A stretch of 64,000 bases of DNA from assembly GCF_014203715.1 (NCBI RefSeq), contig NZ_JACHJP010000002.1:806001-870000 (forward strand). The letters are read 5' to 3'. Positions within the stretch are counted from its first letter, which is position 1. Every line of letters starts with the position of its first letter. The notes under the pieces are model-generated. The model had not been told where the DNA came from. It saw only the letters and a list, made by a program, of their open reading frames with translations, and did no database searches. The stretch comes from Streptosporangium saharense. GTDB taxonomy: Bacteria; Actinomycetota; Actinomycetes; Streptosporangiales; Streptosporangiaceae. This document shows positions 1 through 8,372 of the stretch, piece after piece. Position numbers and translations under genes: made by a program.

Positions 1-1558
1 CGGGGAGAGCCCCCAGCGGCCCTCTGGGAAGCGGCCCAGGTTCGCCAAGCCGCTGACGACCGCCTCGCTCATCGGCTGGACCGGGCTCTCGGTGATCCTG
101 CCCGGCGCGGCCCACCTGCGCGCGGGGCACCGCCGTACCGGATATGCGCTGCTTGGCGTCTTCGCCGCGCTGCTGGTCGCCGCGGCGGTCGTCGGGCTCG
201 TCGTCCTGCCGGGCAACGTGGGTTTCCTGACCAGGGACAGCACGCTGACGAGCGCGGTGGTCCTGGCCGGGGCCGGGGCGCTCGTCTGGTTCCTGCTCGT
301 GCTGTCCTCCTACGTCTCGCTGCGCCCGAGGAGGCTCAGCGGCCAGGGGCAGATCGTCTCCGGCGTCGCGATCGGCCTGCTGTGCGTCGCGGTGATGTCG
401 CCGTTCGCGCTGGCGGCCAGCACCGTGCTGACCGCGAAGAACACGGCAAACGCCATCTTCCAGAGCTCCAGCGACAACCCGACCGTGGCCCCCGTCAAGC
501 ACGACGACCCGTGGAACGGACGCGACCGGGTGAACTTCCTGCTCGTCGGCGGCGACGGCGCGGGCAACAGGGAGGGCATCAGGACCGACAGCATGACCGT
601 GGCCAGCGTGCACATCCCGACCGGCAACACGGTCATGTTCAGCCTGCCCCGCAACCTGCAGCACGTCCGTTTCTCCCCCGAGAGCACGCTCGGCAGGCAG
701 TTCCCCAACGGCTTCATGCGCGAGCTGCCCAACGGCGGCCTGCTCAACGAGGTGTGGCAGTACGGCGAGGAGCACCCCGAGGTCGTCGAGGGCAAGGACG
801 GCCAGCGCGGCCCCAGGGCGCTCATGGACGCCATCGGCTACACGCTCAACCTGAAGATCGACTACTACGCGCTGGTCAACATGTTTGGCTTCGCCCACCT
901 TGTCGACGCCATCGGCGGGCTGAAGATCCGGGTGGACAAGGACGTCCCGTGGGGCGGCCTCTACGGCACCGCGGGCACGATCAGGGCGGGCTACCGGACG
1001 CTGTCGGGCGAGGAGGCCCTCTGGTACGGCCGCTCCCGCGTCGGCAGCGACGACTTCTCCCGGATGAGCCGCCAGCGCTGCGTCATCGGCGCCTTCGCCC
1101 AGCAGGCGACCCCCTCGGTCGTGCTCACCAACTTCGTCAAGATCGCGAACGTCGCCAAGAAGATGGCCAAGACCGACATCCCGCGTGAGCTGCTCGACCC
1201 GCTGACCGAGCTGGCCCTCAAGGTCAAGAACGCCAGGATCACCAGCCTGCAGTTCGTACCGCCGGAGTTCTACTCGGGCTCCCCCGACTGGCGGAAGATC
1301 CGCACCGCGACCGTCAGGGCGCTGCGTCAGTCGGAGCGGCCCGCCCGCCGCGCCCAGGCCGCCGGTGTGACGGCCTCTCCAGGCGTGAGCGGGGCCACGC
1401 CGTCCGCGACGACCAGCGGTGGCGGTACGGCGACGCCCTCGGGAACCTCCTCCGCCGAGCAGCCCACCCCGCACCGTACGGCGCCGCAGACGCCACACGA
1501 GACGCCGACCCAGAACGGCGCGACCGCCAAGTCGCTCAGCGAGATCTGCGGCTTCTGA
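1..1558 (+). CDS. LytR-CpsA-Psr (LCP) family cell-wall polymer ligase, 5' end outside window
   Basis: LCP proteins transfer undecaprenyl-linked glycopolymers onto peptidoglycan at the outer face of the membrane. The frame is open to the left edge: codons from base 2 read a basic stretch (SGKRPRFAKPLTTASLIGW) into the rest, so the GTG at 92 is probably internal and the true start lies upstream. Three hydrophobic segments follow (about nt 145-210, 235-310 and 355-425), then the LCP domain (about nt 520-1250) with FLLVGGDGAG, RTDSMTV, FSLPRNLQHV and the late arginine-rich block YGRSRVGSDDFSRMSRQR, all family hallmarks for pyrophosphate/lipid binding. The C-terminus (about 60 residues) is Thr/Ser/Pro-rich and ends in a Cys-containing ICGF. 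Followed by a strong hairpin. The family call is secure; the exact glycopolymer is unknown. Confidence 0.9.
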   Translation, partial: GESPQRPSGKRPRFAKPLTTASLIGWTGLSVILPGAAHLRAGHRRTGYALLGVFAALLVAAAVVGLVVLPGNVGFLTRDSTLTSAVVLAGAGALVWFLLVLSSYVSLRPRRLSGQGQIVSGVAIGLLCVAVMSPFALAASTVLTAKNTANAIFQSSSDNPTVAPVKHDDPWNGRDRVNFLLVGGDGAGNREGIRTDSMTVASVHIPTGNTVMFSLPRNLQHVRFSPESTLGRQFPNGFMRELPNGGLLNEVWQYGEEHPEVVEGKDGQRGPRALMDAIGYTLNLKIDYYALVNMFGFAHLVDAIGGLKIRVDKDVPWGGLYGTAGTIRAGYRTLSGEEALWYGRSRVGSDDFSRMSRQRCVIGAFAQQATPSVVLTNFVKIANVAKKMAKTDIPRELLDPLTELALKVKNARITSLQFVPPEFYSGSPDWRKIRTATVRALRQSERPARRAQAAGVTASPGVSGATPSATTSGGGTATPSGTSSAEQPTPHRTAPQTPHETPTQNGATAKSLSEICGF

Positions 1559-1574
1559 CGGCTTCCGACCCACG

Positions 1575-1604
1575 CGGCCGGGCCCCCGACACGGGGTCCG
1601 GCCG
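1575..1604 (+). terminator. Hairpin downstream of the LCP gene
   Basis: Seven-base arms CGGCCGG/CCGGCCG enclose a second inner GC pairing (CCCCG/CGGGG), forming a long GC-rich stem 16 bases after the LCP stop codon. There is no T-run, which is usual for actinomycete terminators. Confidence 0.6.
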
Positions 1605-1779
1605 TGTCCATGAACGCCAGGGATCGGCGACCTTCCGGAGAAGGAAATCAATCCCGGCGTTTTGATGGGTTTGGCGGCTATAAAGCCTGGTCAGAGGCAT
1701 TTTTCACGGCTGGACGGGGCCATCGGAAATACAGGAACGTGGGGAGAGATTCGATCCCCTCGAATACCGGTGGTGCGCC

Positions 1780-3138
1780 ATGCGAGTCCTGATCCAGCTC
1801 CGCCCAACCCCCGACGTCGTCGCGGCCGTGGCCGACCCGGGTGTGACCACGACCACGGCCGACGTGTCCGACGGCCTGCCCGGCGTCGTCCTCGACAACT
1901 CCTTCGTCCCGGTCGCGGTGCCCCGCCCGGTGCCCGCGACCGGCGGCGACCCCCTGTCCCTGAACCAGGCGCTGACCTTCTCCCTGGCGGCCGAGCACGC
2001 CTCGGTCCTGGTCCGCGGCGAGATCTCCGACGACGAGCTGTCCACCAGGCTCACCCTGCTGCCCAACACCCGCTCCGACGTCATCGGGGTGCACGCCGAC
2101 CCGGTGATCGAGTCGAGCATCGTCTGCGGCGGCGACGCCCCCGTCGGCGACTGGCACGACGTGGAGCGGCTGCTGCGCGTCGCCGACCTCAGATCGGAGG
2201 GACTGGACGGCTCCGGCGTCCCGCTGGCCATCGTGGACACCGGCATCAACGCCGCCCACGTCGCCCAGCGCATCGGCCACACCCCGATCATCGACGCCAG
2301 GAACAGCTGGAACCCCTCCGGCGTCTCCGGGAGCGCGGGCGACTTCGACGTCGACCACGGCACGATGTGCGCCTTCGACGCGCTGATCAGCGCCCCCAAG
2401 GCGTCGCTGATCGACATCCCCGTGCTGCTCTCCCGGCGTCCCGGCGGCTCGGCCATGGACGGCCTGCTCTCCGACGCGGTCGCCGCCTTCGCCCACCTGC
2501 GCACCGTGCTGGACGCCCTGCCCGCCGCGACCAGGTCGCTGGTCGTCAGCAACAGCTGGGGCTCCTTCTCCCCCCGCTGGGACTTCCCTGTCGGTCACCC
2601 CGGCAACTACTCCGACAACGCGGCCCACCCGTTCAACCTGGTCGTCGCCAGCCTTGAGCAGGCGGGGGCCGACGTGCTGTTCGCCGCGGGCAACTGCGGG
2701 CGCGAGTGCAGGGACAGCCGGTGCGCCTACCCCGACCGCCCGATCGGCGGCGCCAACTCGCACCCGCGCGTGCTGTCGGTCGCCGGGGTCGACACCGAGG
2801 GCGAGCGGGTCGGCTACTCCTCCCAGGGACCCGGCCGTCTCACCCAGCGCAAGCCCGACATCTGCGCCTACACCCACTTCTCCGGCTCCGGGGCCTTCGG
2901 CGACGACGAGCCCGACTCGGGCACCTCGGCGGCGTGCCCGGTCGCCGCCGGGCTGGTCTCGGCCATCCGCACCCGCTGGCCCGCCTCGGCGCTCTCGCCC
3001 TCCCAGCTGCGCGCGCTGCTGCGCCGTACCGCGGACGACCGGGGTGGCGTCGGGTTCGACTACGACTACGGCTACGGCGTGCTGGACGTGGCGGGGATCC
3101 TCGCCTCGCTGCGGCGCAGAGACCTGCGGGTGGCCTAG
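1780..3138 (+). CDS. S8 (subtilisin-like) serine peptidase without a signal peptide
   Basis: The 452-aa protein carries a full subtilase triad: Asp153 in LAIVDTGIN, His193 in DVDHGTMCAF and Ser383 in SGTSAACPVAAG, with the oxyanion Asn in LFAAGNCG. Several cysteines lie near the oxyanion region (NCGRECRDSRC), which is unusual for cytoplasmic subtilases. The first 150 residues (MRVLIQLRPTPDVVAAVADP...) contain no hydrophobic signal or lipobox and do not look like a standard I9 propeptide. The ATG at 1780 is the first good start but has only a weak ribosome site. A 79-aa ORF begins 2 bases after the stop and looks like a separate propeptide/inhibitor module. Peptidase class is certain; substrate and cellular location are unknown. 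Confidence 0.88.
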   Translation: MRVLIQLRPTPDVVAAVADPGVTTTTADVSDGLPGVVLDNSFVPVAVPRPVPATGGDPLSLNQALTFSLAAEHASVLVRGEISDDELSTRLTLLPNTRSDVIGVHADPVIESSIVCGGDAPVGDWHDVERLLRVADLRSEGLDGSGVPLAIVDTGINAAHVAQRIGHTPIIDARNSWNPSGVSGSAGDFDVDHGTMCAFDALISAPKASLIDIPVLLSRRPGGSAMDGLLSDAVAAFAHLRTVLDALPAATRSLVVSNSWGSFSPRWDFPVGHPGNYSDNAAHPFNLVVASLEQAGADVLFAAGNCGRECRDSRCAYPDRPIGGANSHPRVLSVAGVDTEGERVGYSSQGPGRLTQRKPDICAYTHFSGSGAFGDDEPDSGTSAACPVAAGLVSAIRTRWPASALSPSQLRALLRRTADDRGGVGFDYDYGYGVLDVAGILASLRRRDLRVA

Positions 3139-3140
3139 CC

Positions 3141-3380
3141 ATGGTCCTCATCACCGTACGGCTGCCGCCCCAGGCCACGCTCGAACAGGCCACGCGCCGC
3201 CTCGGCCTCAGGGACGAGGAGGTCGACACGGGCTACGACCTGGTGCTCATCGACCCCCGCAGGGGTCTGTACGGCCTGCGCGTGACCGAGGCGGCGGCCC
3301 ACCGGATCTCCCCGGCCTCCTGCGGGGGCACCGGCCCCCACTCCGACCCCCGCATCGAGCCGTACGGCCCGCCCCGGTAG
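3141..3380 (+). CDS. Small propeptide/I9-inhibitor-like partner of the S8 peptidase
   Basis: ATG 2 bases after the peptidase stop gives a 79-aa protein, so the two are almost certainly co-translated. It reads ITVRLPPQATLEQATRRLGL near the start, then DLVLIDPRRGLYGLRV, and finishes with DPRIEPYGPPR. The predicted beta-alpha-beta order and the closing x-P-x-I-E-P block recall subtilase I9 prodomains, which end near the protease active site with a similar acidic/proline tail. I infer a trans-acting folding chaperone or inhibitor for the peptidase. The resemblance is by eye, the sequence is short, and no family assignment is claimed. Confidence 0.6.
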   Translation: MVLITVRLPPQATLEQATRRLGLRDEEVDTGYDLVLIDPRRGLYGLRVTEAAAHRISPASCGGTGPHSDPRIEPYGPPR

Positions 3381-3612
3381 ACGGCTCCCGGAGAGCACGA
3401 AAAGGCACACCCGAAAAAGAAAAGGCCGACCGGAAGAACACCCGCTGTTTTTCGTTCGCATAACCCTACAGCGGCATTTCCGGAACAGACAGTGGTCGTT
3501 TTCCTGTCTTTTCCGCTCGCTGATCTTCATGCACCCTTGGTCCGTGGAACCCGGCGTCGCCGCCCTTACCGCCGACGCCGGGAGAATCGTTCACCACGAC
3601 CATGGAGGAGAA

Positions 3613-4782
3613 ATGTCCAACAGGAAGAACGGCCTCGGTGCGGCCCGATTATCCGGAACGTTCCGCGCGGGCTTCGCCGTACTGTCCGGTGCCCTGACCG
3701 TCGCCCTGACGGCGGCCGGGCTCGGCGCGGCCTCGCCCGCCTCCGCCGCGACCGCCAGGGCCGCCACGGTGGCCGCGCAGTGCGGGGACGTGGTGACGGC
3801 GAACCTCGTCCTGACCGCCGACCTGGTGTGCACGGGCACCGGGCTGACCATCGGGGCGGACAACGTCACCGTCAACCTCGCCGGTCACACCGTCAGCGGG
3901 GCGCCCGCCGTCAGCGTCCCCGACCGCAGGGACACGAAGGTCGTCAACGGCACGCTCACCGGCTCGCAGGCGGTGGTGTCCGCCGGTTCCCAGCTCACCT
4001 CGCCGATCCCGCTGACGATCTCCCGGGTCCGGCTGCGGGCGGAGACGCGGCTGACCAACACCACGGCCGTCATCGGCCAGGCCTCCGGCGGCTGCGTGGT
4101 CAACGGGCTCAGGGCCCAGGACTCCTGGGTGACAATCGACCGCTGCGAGGTGCGTGAGTCGCTGTACCTGCGTCAGTCGACGGGCACCGTGCGCGCGAGC
4201 AAACTGACCTCCGGCGCCCTGCGGCTTGAGCAGTCCAGCAGGGGACGCTACGAGAACAACGTCTTCGACGACTTCACCGTGCTCCTCTACGACATGTCCC
4301 GCGAGAACGTGTTCATCGGCAACGTCCTGAAGAACGCGGAAAGCGCCTTCTACACGGCCATGCCGCAGTCGCCGAACGTCACCAACACGATCCAGGACAA
4401 CGACATCAGGAACAACGACATCGGTTTCGAGGCCAAGGACGTCACCGGTTTCACCATCAAGGGCAACCGGTTCACCGGCAACCGCACGGTGGGGATCCTC
4501 GTCGACAACGACCTCAAACGTACGGTCGGAGAGTGGATCTCCGACAACCTGTTCACCGGCAACGGCAAGCAGCCGAGCGGGATCAACGACCGCGACGGCA
4601 ACCCGGTCAGGGGCGGCGTCCACGTCCGCACCATCTCCGACACCCGGATCAACCTGGCCCGCAACACGGGCAGGCTCAACGGCGGACACCTCATCTGGGC
4701 CCCCGCCGGTCAGGTCGTGGACGGCGGCGGCAACAGGGGGCCCTGTGGCCCGGTTCCCAACCCCGACCTGACCTGTTCCTGA
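3613..4782 (+). CDS. Secreted right-handed beta-helix repeat protein (first of a tandem pair)
   Basis: ATG 3613 is preceded by GGAGGAG at ideal spacing, so it is chosen over the in-frame ATG at 3529. The 389-aa product has a twin-domain layout: an N-terminal signal peptide (basic MSNRK..., hydrophobic VLSGALTVALTAAGLGAA, cleavage near ASPASAATA) and then repeated N-x-F/x-G-N turns (RYENNVFDDF, ENVFIGNVLKNA, IKGNRFTGN, WISDNLFTGN) typical of parallel beta-helices (pectate-lyase-like fold). No catalytic residues could be assigned. It ends in a Cys-containing PDLTCS. A paralogue follows directly. Codon 13 is a rare TTA leucine, shared with the paralogue. Likely an extracellular carbohydrate-binding or structural protein. 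Confidence 0.82.
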   Translation: MSNRKNGLGAARLSGTFRAGFAVLSGALTVALTAAGLGAASPASAATARAATVAAQCGDVVTANLVLTADLVCTGTGLTIGADNVTVNLAGHTVSGAPAVSVPDRRDTKVVNGTLTGSQAVVSAGSQLTSPIPLTISRVRLRAETRLTNTTAVIGQASGGCVVNGLRAQDSWVTIDRCEVRESLYLRQSTGTVRASKLTSGALRLEQSSRGRYENNVFDDFTVLLYDMSRENVFIGNVLKNAESAFYTAMPQSPNVTNTIQDNDIRNNDIGFEAKDVTGFTIKGNRFTGNRTVGILVDNDLKRTVGEWISDNLFTGNGKQPSGINDRDGNPVRGGVHVRTISDTRINLARNTGRLNGGHLIWAPAGQVVDGGGNRGPCGPVPNPDLTCS

Positions 4783-4848
4783 CCGTCCCCTCCCGCCCCG
4801 TGGCATTTCGGTCTTCTCGGCCCGCCGATCTTCGTGCACGCTGAGTCC

Positions 4849-6087
4849 ATGATCCCAACGCTGGTGGATTTATCACGAAATTTCGGGAAAAGCGGTGCGG
4901 GCTGGTTCGGCGGGACCCGATTACCGAAGGCAGCGTCACCGAAGACCGTACGCATGACCGTCGCCGTGGCACTGGCGGCGGCCGGGCTCGGGGCGGCCAC
5001 CACCGCCCCGGCCTCGGCGTCCCCGGCTGCATCCCCGGTGGCGTCCCCGGAGACGGAGGTGACGTGCGGCACGGTGGTGACCTCGGACCTCGTCCTGACC
5101 GCCGACCTCGTCTGCTCAGGAACCGCGCTCGTCGTCGGCGCCGACGGCCTGCGCGTCGACCTGGCGGGCCACACCCTCAGGGGGCTCGACGGGGTGGGAA
5201 GCGGCATCGAGGTCGGCGACCGCGACAAGACGACCGTGGAAAACGGCACGATCTCCGGCTTCGCCAGCGGCATCTCCGCCACGGGCGGCGACGCCAAGTA
5301 CTCCTGGACGAGGCTGACGGTCTCGCGGACCCGCTTCACCGGCAACGCGAAGGTCCGGCTCACCTCCGCCACGGCGACGATCGCCGGAACCCCGCAGGAC
5401 TGCGTCCTGGACGGTCTTTCGGCCGTGCGGTCCACGGTCACCGTCGACGGCTGCACCGTGCACAACGGGGTCCTGCTCGACCGCAGCCGGGGAACGATCA
5501 GGTCGAGCGCGCTGAGCGGCGGCGCCCTGCGGCTCGACGGGGCGACGGACGGCTTCTTCGGCGACAACGTCTTCGACGGCTTCGGCGTCCTGGTGCAGGG
5601 GAAGTCGACCCGCAACCTCTTCGCGGGCAACACCCTGCGGAACACCGCGACCGCCGTCTCCGTCACCACCTCGCAGATTCCCGGCGTCACCAACACGTTC
5701 AAGGACAACGTCGTCAGGGACACCAACATCGGTTTCCTGGCCCGTGACACGACCGGCTACGCCCTGTGGGGCAACCGCTTCTCCACCAACCGCAGCGCGG
5801 GCGTCCTCATCGACAACACCGGTGACCGCCCCACCTCCGAGTGGATCGCCGACAACGTGTTCACCGGCAACGGCACGCGGCCCAACGGCACCAGGGACCG
5901 CGACGGCAACCCGGTCAGGGGCGGCATCCACGTCCGCACGGTCCCCGGGGCCAGGATCAACCTGGCCCGCAACACCGGGGCGGCCAACACCGGCCCGCTG
6001 ATCTGGGCACCGCCGGGCCAGGTGGTGGACGGCGGCGGGAACCAGGGTCCCTGCCTGCCCGTCCCCTCCGACCTGACCTGCGGCTGA
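4849..6087 (+). CDS. Secreted right-handed beta-helix repeat protein (second of the tandem pair)
   Basis: A paralogue of the preceding gene: the two share long near-identical blocks, especially at the C-terminus (GNPVRGGIHVRT, INLARNTG, GQVVDGGGNQGPC, DLTC). The signal peptide core is VRMTVAVALAAAGLGAA with a cleavage region at PASASPA. The start is uncertain: GTG 4834, ATG 4849 and ATG 4954 are in frame and none has a convincing ribosome site. The 4849 start keeps the TTA codon at 4921 that aligns with the TTA of the first copy. Even the sequence upstream of both copies is related (GATCTTC-TGCAC), so the duplication included the 5' region. Secreted; function not assigned. Confidence 0.78.
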   Translation: MIPTLVDLSRNFGKSGAGWFGGTRLPKAASPKTVRMTVAVALAAAGLGAATTAPASASPAASPVASPETEVTCGTVVTSDLVLTADLVCSGTALVVGADGLRVDLAGHTLRGLDGVGSGIEVGDRDKTTVENGTISGFASGISATGGDAKYSWTRLTVSRTRFTGNAKVRLTSATATIAGTPQDCVLDGLSAVRSTVTVDGCTVHNGVLLDRSRGTIRSSALSGGALRLDGATDGFFGDNVFDGFGVLVQGKSTRNLFAGNTLRNTATAVSVTTSQIPGVTNTFKDNVVRDTNIGFLARDTTGYALWGNRFSTNRSAGVLIDNTGDRPTSEWIADNVFTGNGTRPNGTRDRDGNPVRGGIHVRTVPGARINLARNTGAANTGPLIWAPPGQVVDGGGNQGPCLPVPSDLTCG

Positions 6088-6094
6088 GCCTCGT

Positions 6095-6826
6095 TCAGGC
6101 GTTCTCCCTGTTGAAGACGCGGGTGCCCACGGTCACGCAGACGATGGACATGACCAGGGTGACGGCGACCCCGGCGACCACCGTCCCCGTGGCGTACTCG
6201 CCGAGGAACAGGGACCGGACCGCTTCGAGCACGTGACGGAACGGCGTGAGCCTGGACAGCGCGTCGAGCCAGGCCGGAGCCATGGACATCGGCAGGAACG
6301 CGCCCGACAGCAGGACCAGCGGGACCACCGCGGTGCTCATGACGGGCGCGAACAGCTCGGGAGCGAGGTTCAGGGCGATCGCGTTCGACAGGGCGGCCAG
6401 GCTCACGCCGAGCAGCGTCAGCAGGACCAGCGCGGTCAGCACCCCGAGGGGGTTGGCGCGCATGCCGAGGGCGTAGCCCGCGGCGACCAGCATGACCGAC
6501 TGGACCAGCAGTGTCGTTGAGCTGCTCAGCACCCGGCCGAGCAGCAGGCTGACGCGGCGCGCCGGGGTGACCCTGAGCCGTTCGAGCACCCCGGACCTGG
6601 CGTCGAAGACGATGCCGAACCCGGCCAGGCCCGCGCTCAGCAGCGCCACCTGGACCAGCAGGCCGGGGACCAGGGTCTCCCAGGTGCCGATCGTGGCGAA
6701 GATCGGCCCGAACAGCAGCAGATAGAGCATGGGCTGCACGACCCCGAAGACGATCCCGGCCCGCTGCCGCAGCGCGATCCGGGTGTTGTGCAGGAAGACG
6801 ATCCAGGTCTCGCGCAGGGCGCTCAC
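6095..6826 (-). CDS. ABC-2 type transporter permease (DrrB-like)
   Basis: GTG at 6826 overlaps the stop of the ATPase gene by four bases (GTGA), so the start is taken there rather than far upstream. The 243-aa product has about six membrane segments (for example MLYLLLFGPIFATI, LVQVALLSAGLAGFGIVF, VLTALVLLTLLGVSLAALS, VVPLVLLSGAFLPMSMA) and the ABC-2 signature region with LSGAFLPM. With the neighbouring ATPase it forms a drug- or lipid-export ABC transporter of the daunorubicin-resistance type. The TetR gene transcribed away from this operon is its probable repressor. The transported compound cannot be told from sequence. Confidence 0.88.
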   Translation of the reverse strand: MSALRETWIVFLHNTRIALRQRAGIVFGVVQPMLYLLLFGPIFATIGTWETLVPGLLVQVALLSAGLAGFGIVFDARSGVLERLRVTPARRVSLLLGRVLSSSTTLLVQSVMLVAAGYALGMRANPLGVLTALVLLTLLGVSLAALSNAIALNLAPELFAPVMSTAVVPLVLLSGAFLPMSMAPAWLDALSRLTPFRHVLEAVRSLFLGEYATGTVVAGVAVTLVMSIVCVTVGTRVFNRENA

Positions 6827-7548
6827 CGCTCCTCCGCCGTGGTCAGCGCGAGGAAGGCGTCGTCGAGCGTCCCCGCGCCGCCCTTGATCTCGGCCGGGGT
6901 GCCCTCGGCCACGACCACGCCGTGGTCCATGACGAACAGGCGGTCGGCGAGCGCGTCCGCCTCGTCGAGATAGTGCGTGGTCAGGAAGACGGTGAGGCCC
7001 TCCCGCTCGCGCAGGCTCCGGATGTGCTCCCACAGGACGGCCCTGCTCTGCGGGTCGAGCCCGGTGGTCGGCTCGTCGAGGAAGAGCAGCGAGGGACCGT
7101 GGACCAGCCCGAAGGCCAGGTCGAAGCGGCGGCGCAGGCCCCCGGACAGCGCCGCCCCCTTCGCACCCGCCAGGACCGACAGGCCGAGCCGCTCCATGAT
7201 CTCCGCCGCCCGCTCCCGGGCCCGGCCCTGGCGCATGCCGTACAGCATGGCGTGCAGGACGAGTTCCTCCCCCACCGGTGTCGCCGGGCCGATCCCGCCG
7301 CCCTGGGAGACGTAGCCGATGCGGCGCCGTACACCACGGGGGTTGGTCAGCAGGTCGTGCCCGGCGACCGTGGCGGCTCCCCCGCTCGGGCGCAGCAGGG
7401 TGGTCAGCATGCGCATGGTGGTTGTCTTTCCTGCGCCATTTGGGCCGAGGAAGCCCACGATCTCCCCGGCCTCGACGGTGAGGTCGATCCCCCTGACGGC
7501 GTCCACGCCACCGGGGAAGGTCTTGGTCAGACCTGATGTCCTGATCAC
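6823..7548 (-). CDS. ABC transporter ATPase (DrrA-like)
   Basis: A 241-aa ATPase with Walker A GPNGAGKTTTMRML, the Q-loop near GYVSQGGG, an ABC signature ALSGGLRRRFDLA, Walker B LLFLDEPTTGLDPQ and H-loop TTHYLDEAD. All motifs are intact. The DALADRLFVMDHG and short C-terminal tail are typical of DrrA/NatA exporters. It couples to the permease whose start codon overlaps its stop. The ATG lies 76 bases from the divergent TetR start, with an AT-rich palindromic stretch between them. Confidence 0.93.
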   Translation of the reverse strand: MIRTSGLTKTFPGGVDAVRGIDLTVEAGEIVGFLGPNGAGKTTTMRMLTTLLRPSGGAATVAGHDLLTNPRGVRRRIGYVSQGGGIGPATPVGEELVLHAMLYGMRQGRARERAAEIMERLGLSVLAGAKGAALSGGLRRRFDLAFGLVHGPSLLFLDEPTTGLDPQSRAVLWEHIRSLREREGLTVFLTTHYLDEADALADRLFVMDHGVVVAEGTPAEIKGGAGTLDDAFLALTTAEER

Positions 7549-7570
7549 TTCAGCACCTCCAAACTTAGAG

Positions 7571-7584
7571 TAGCGCTAAATTTA
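7571..7584. promoter_or_regulatory. Candidate TetR operator between the exporter and its repressor
   Basis: The divergent promoter region is conspicuously AT-rich. Two overlapping perfect palindromes lie here, TAGCGCTA (7571-7578) and CTAAATTTAG (7575-7584), within two direct copies of TTAGAGT. This is the expected place for autoregulation by the adjacent TetR protein. The binding itself is inference. Confidence 0.5.
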
Positions 7585-7624
7585 GAGTGACATCAAAATT
7601 TGTTCGACACCATAGGATGTCCGC

Positions 7625-8284
7625 ATGACCGAGGGGCTGCGCGAGCGCAAGAAACGGGAGACGCGGGCACGCATCTCCGACGTGGCGACGGGGCTGTTCA
7701 TGGCGAGGGGCTTCGACAACGTGACCGTGGCCGAGATCGCCAGGCTGGCGGACGTCTCGGTGAACACGGTCTTCAACTACTTCCCGGCCAAGGAGGACCT
7801 GTTCTTCGACCGGCAGGAGGAGGTCGTCGGCAGGCTCGGGCGGGTGGTCAGGGAGCGCGAGCTCGGCGAGAGCGCGCTGCGGGCGATCCGCCGCGACTTC
7901 CTCGACGCGCTGGACACCGGCGACTGGCGCTACGGCTTCCACGAGGGGGGCCACGTGTTCGCCCGCGTGGTGGACGCGAGCCCGGCCCTCGTCGCCAGGC
8001 AGCGGGAGATGGGCGAACTGCTGGTCGAGGAGCTGGCGCGCGTCCTGGCCGAGGAGGCGGAGGCCGACCCCGACGACCTCACCCCCGCCCTGGTCGCCGC
8101 CCAGATCTGCGTGACACTGCGCACACTGACGGCCCATGCCGTACGGCGCCAGCTCGCGGGCGAGAGCGTGGCCGACATCCTGCCGGGGCTGCGTGAGCAG
8201 GCGGACCGGGCCTTCCGGCTGCTGGAGTCGGGCATCGGCGGCTACTGCTCACGGCTCCCGCGACGGGGCGCCTCCCCGGCCTGA
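7625..8284 (+). CDS. TetR/AcrR family transcriptional repressor
   Basis: A 219-aa regulator. The N-terminal helix-turn-helix is standard (RERKKRETRARISDVATGLF, VAEIARLADVSVNTVFNYFP, KEDLFF). The C-terminal ligand domain is helical and divergent, as is normal. It is transcribed away from the ABC-2 exporter and probably represses both itself and the exporter until an exported compound binds. The ATG follows AGGA at about 8 bases. The ligand is unknown. Confidence 0.88.
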   Translation: MTEGLRERKKRETRARISDVATGLFMARGFDNVTVAEIARLADVSVNTVFNYFPAKEDLFFDRQEEVVGRLGRVVRERELGESALRAIRRDFLDALDTGDWRYGFHEGGHVFARVVDASPALVARQREMGELLVEELARVLAEEAEADPDDLTPALVAAQICVTLRTLTAHAVRRQLAGESVADILPGLREQADRAFRLLESGIGGYCSRLPRRGASPA

Positions 8285-8372
8285 GGAGGCCATCTTTCGG
8301 GCGGGCCGGATCTTCCCCAAACGATATGATCTTGCCTCAGTTCACTCGGCCACGACCCACGGGGAGTCATTG

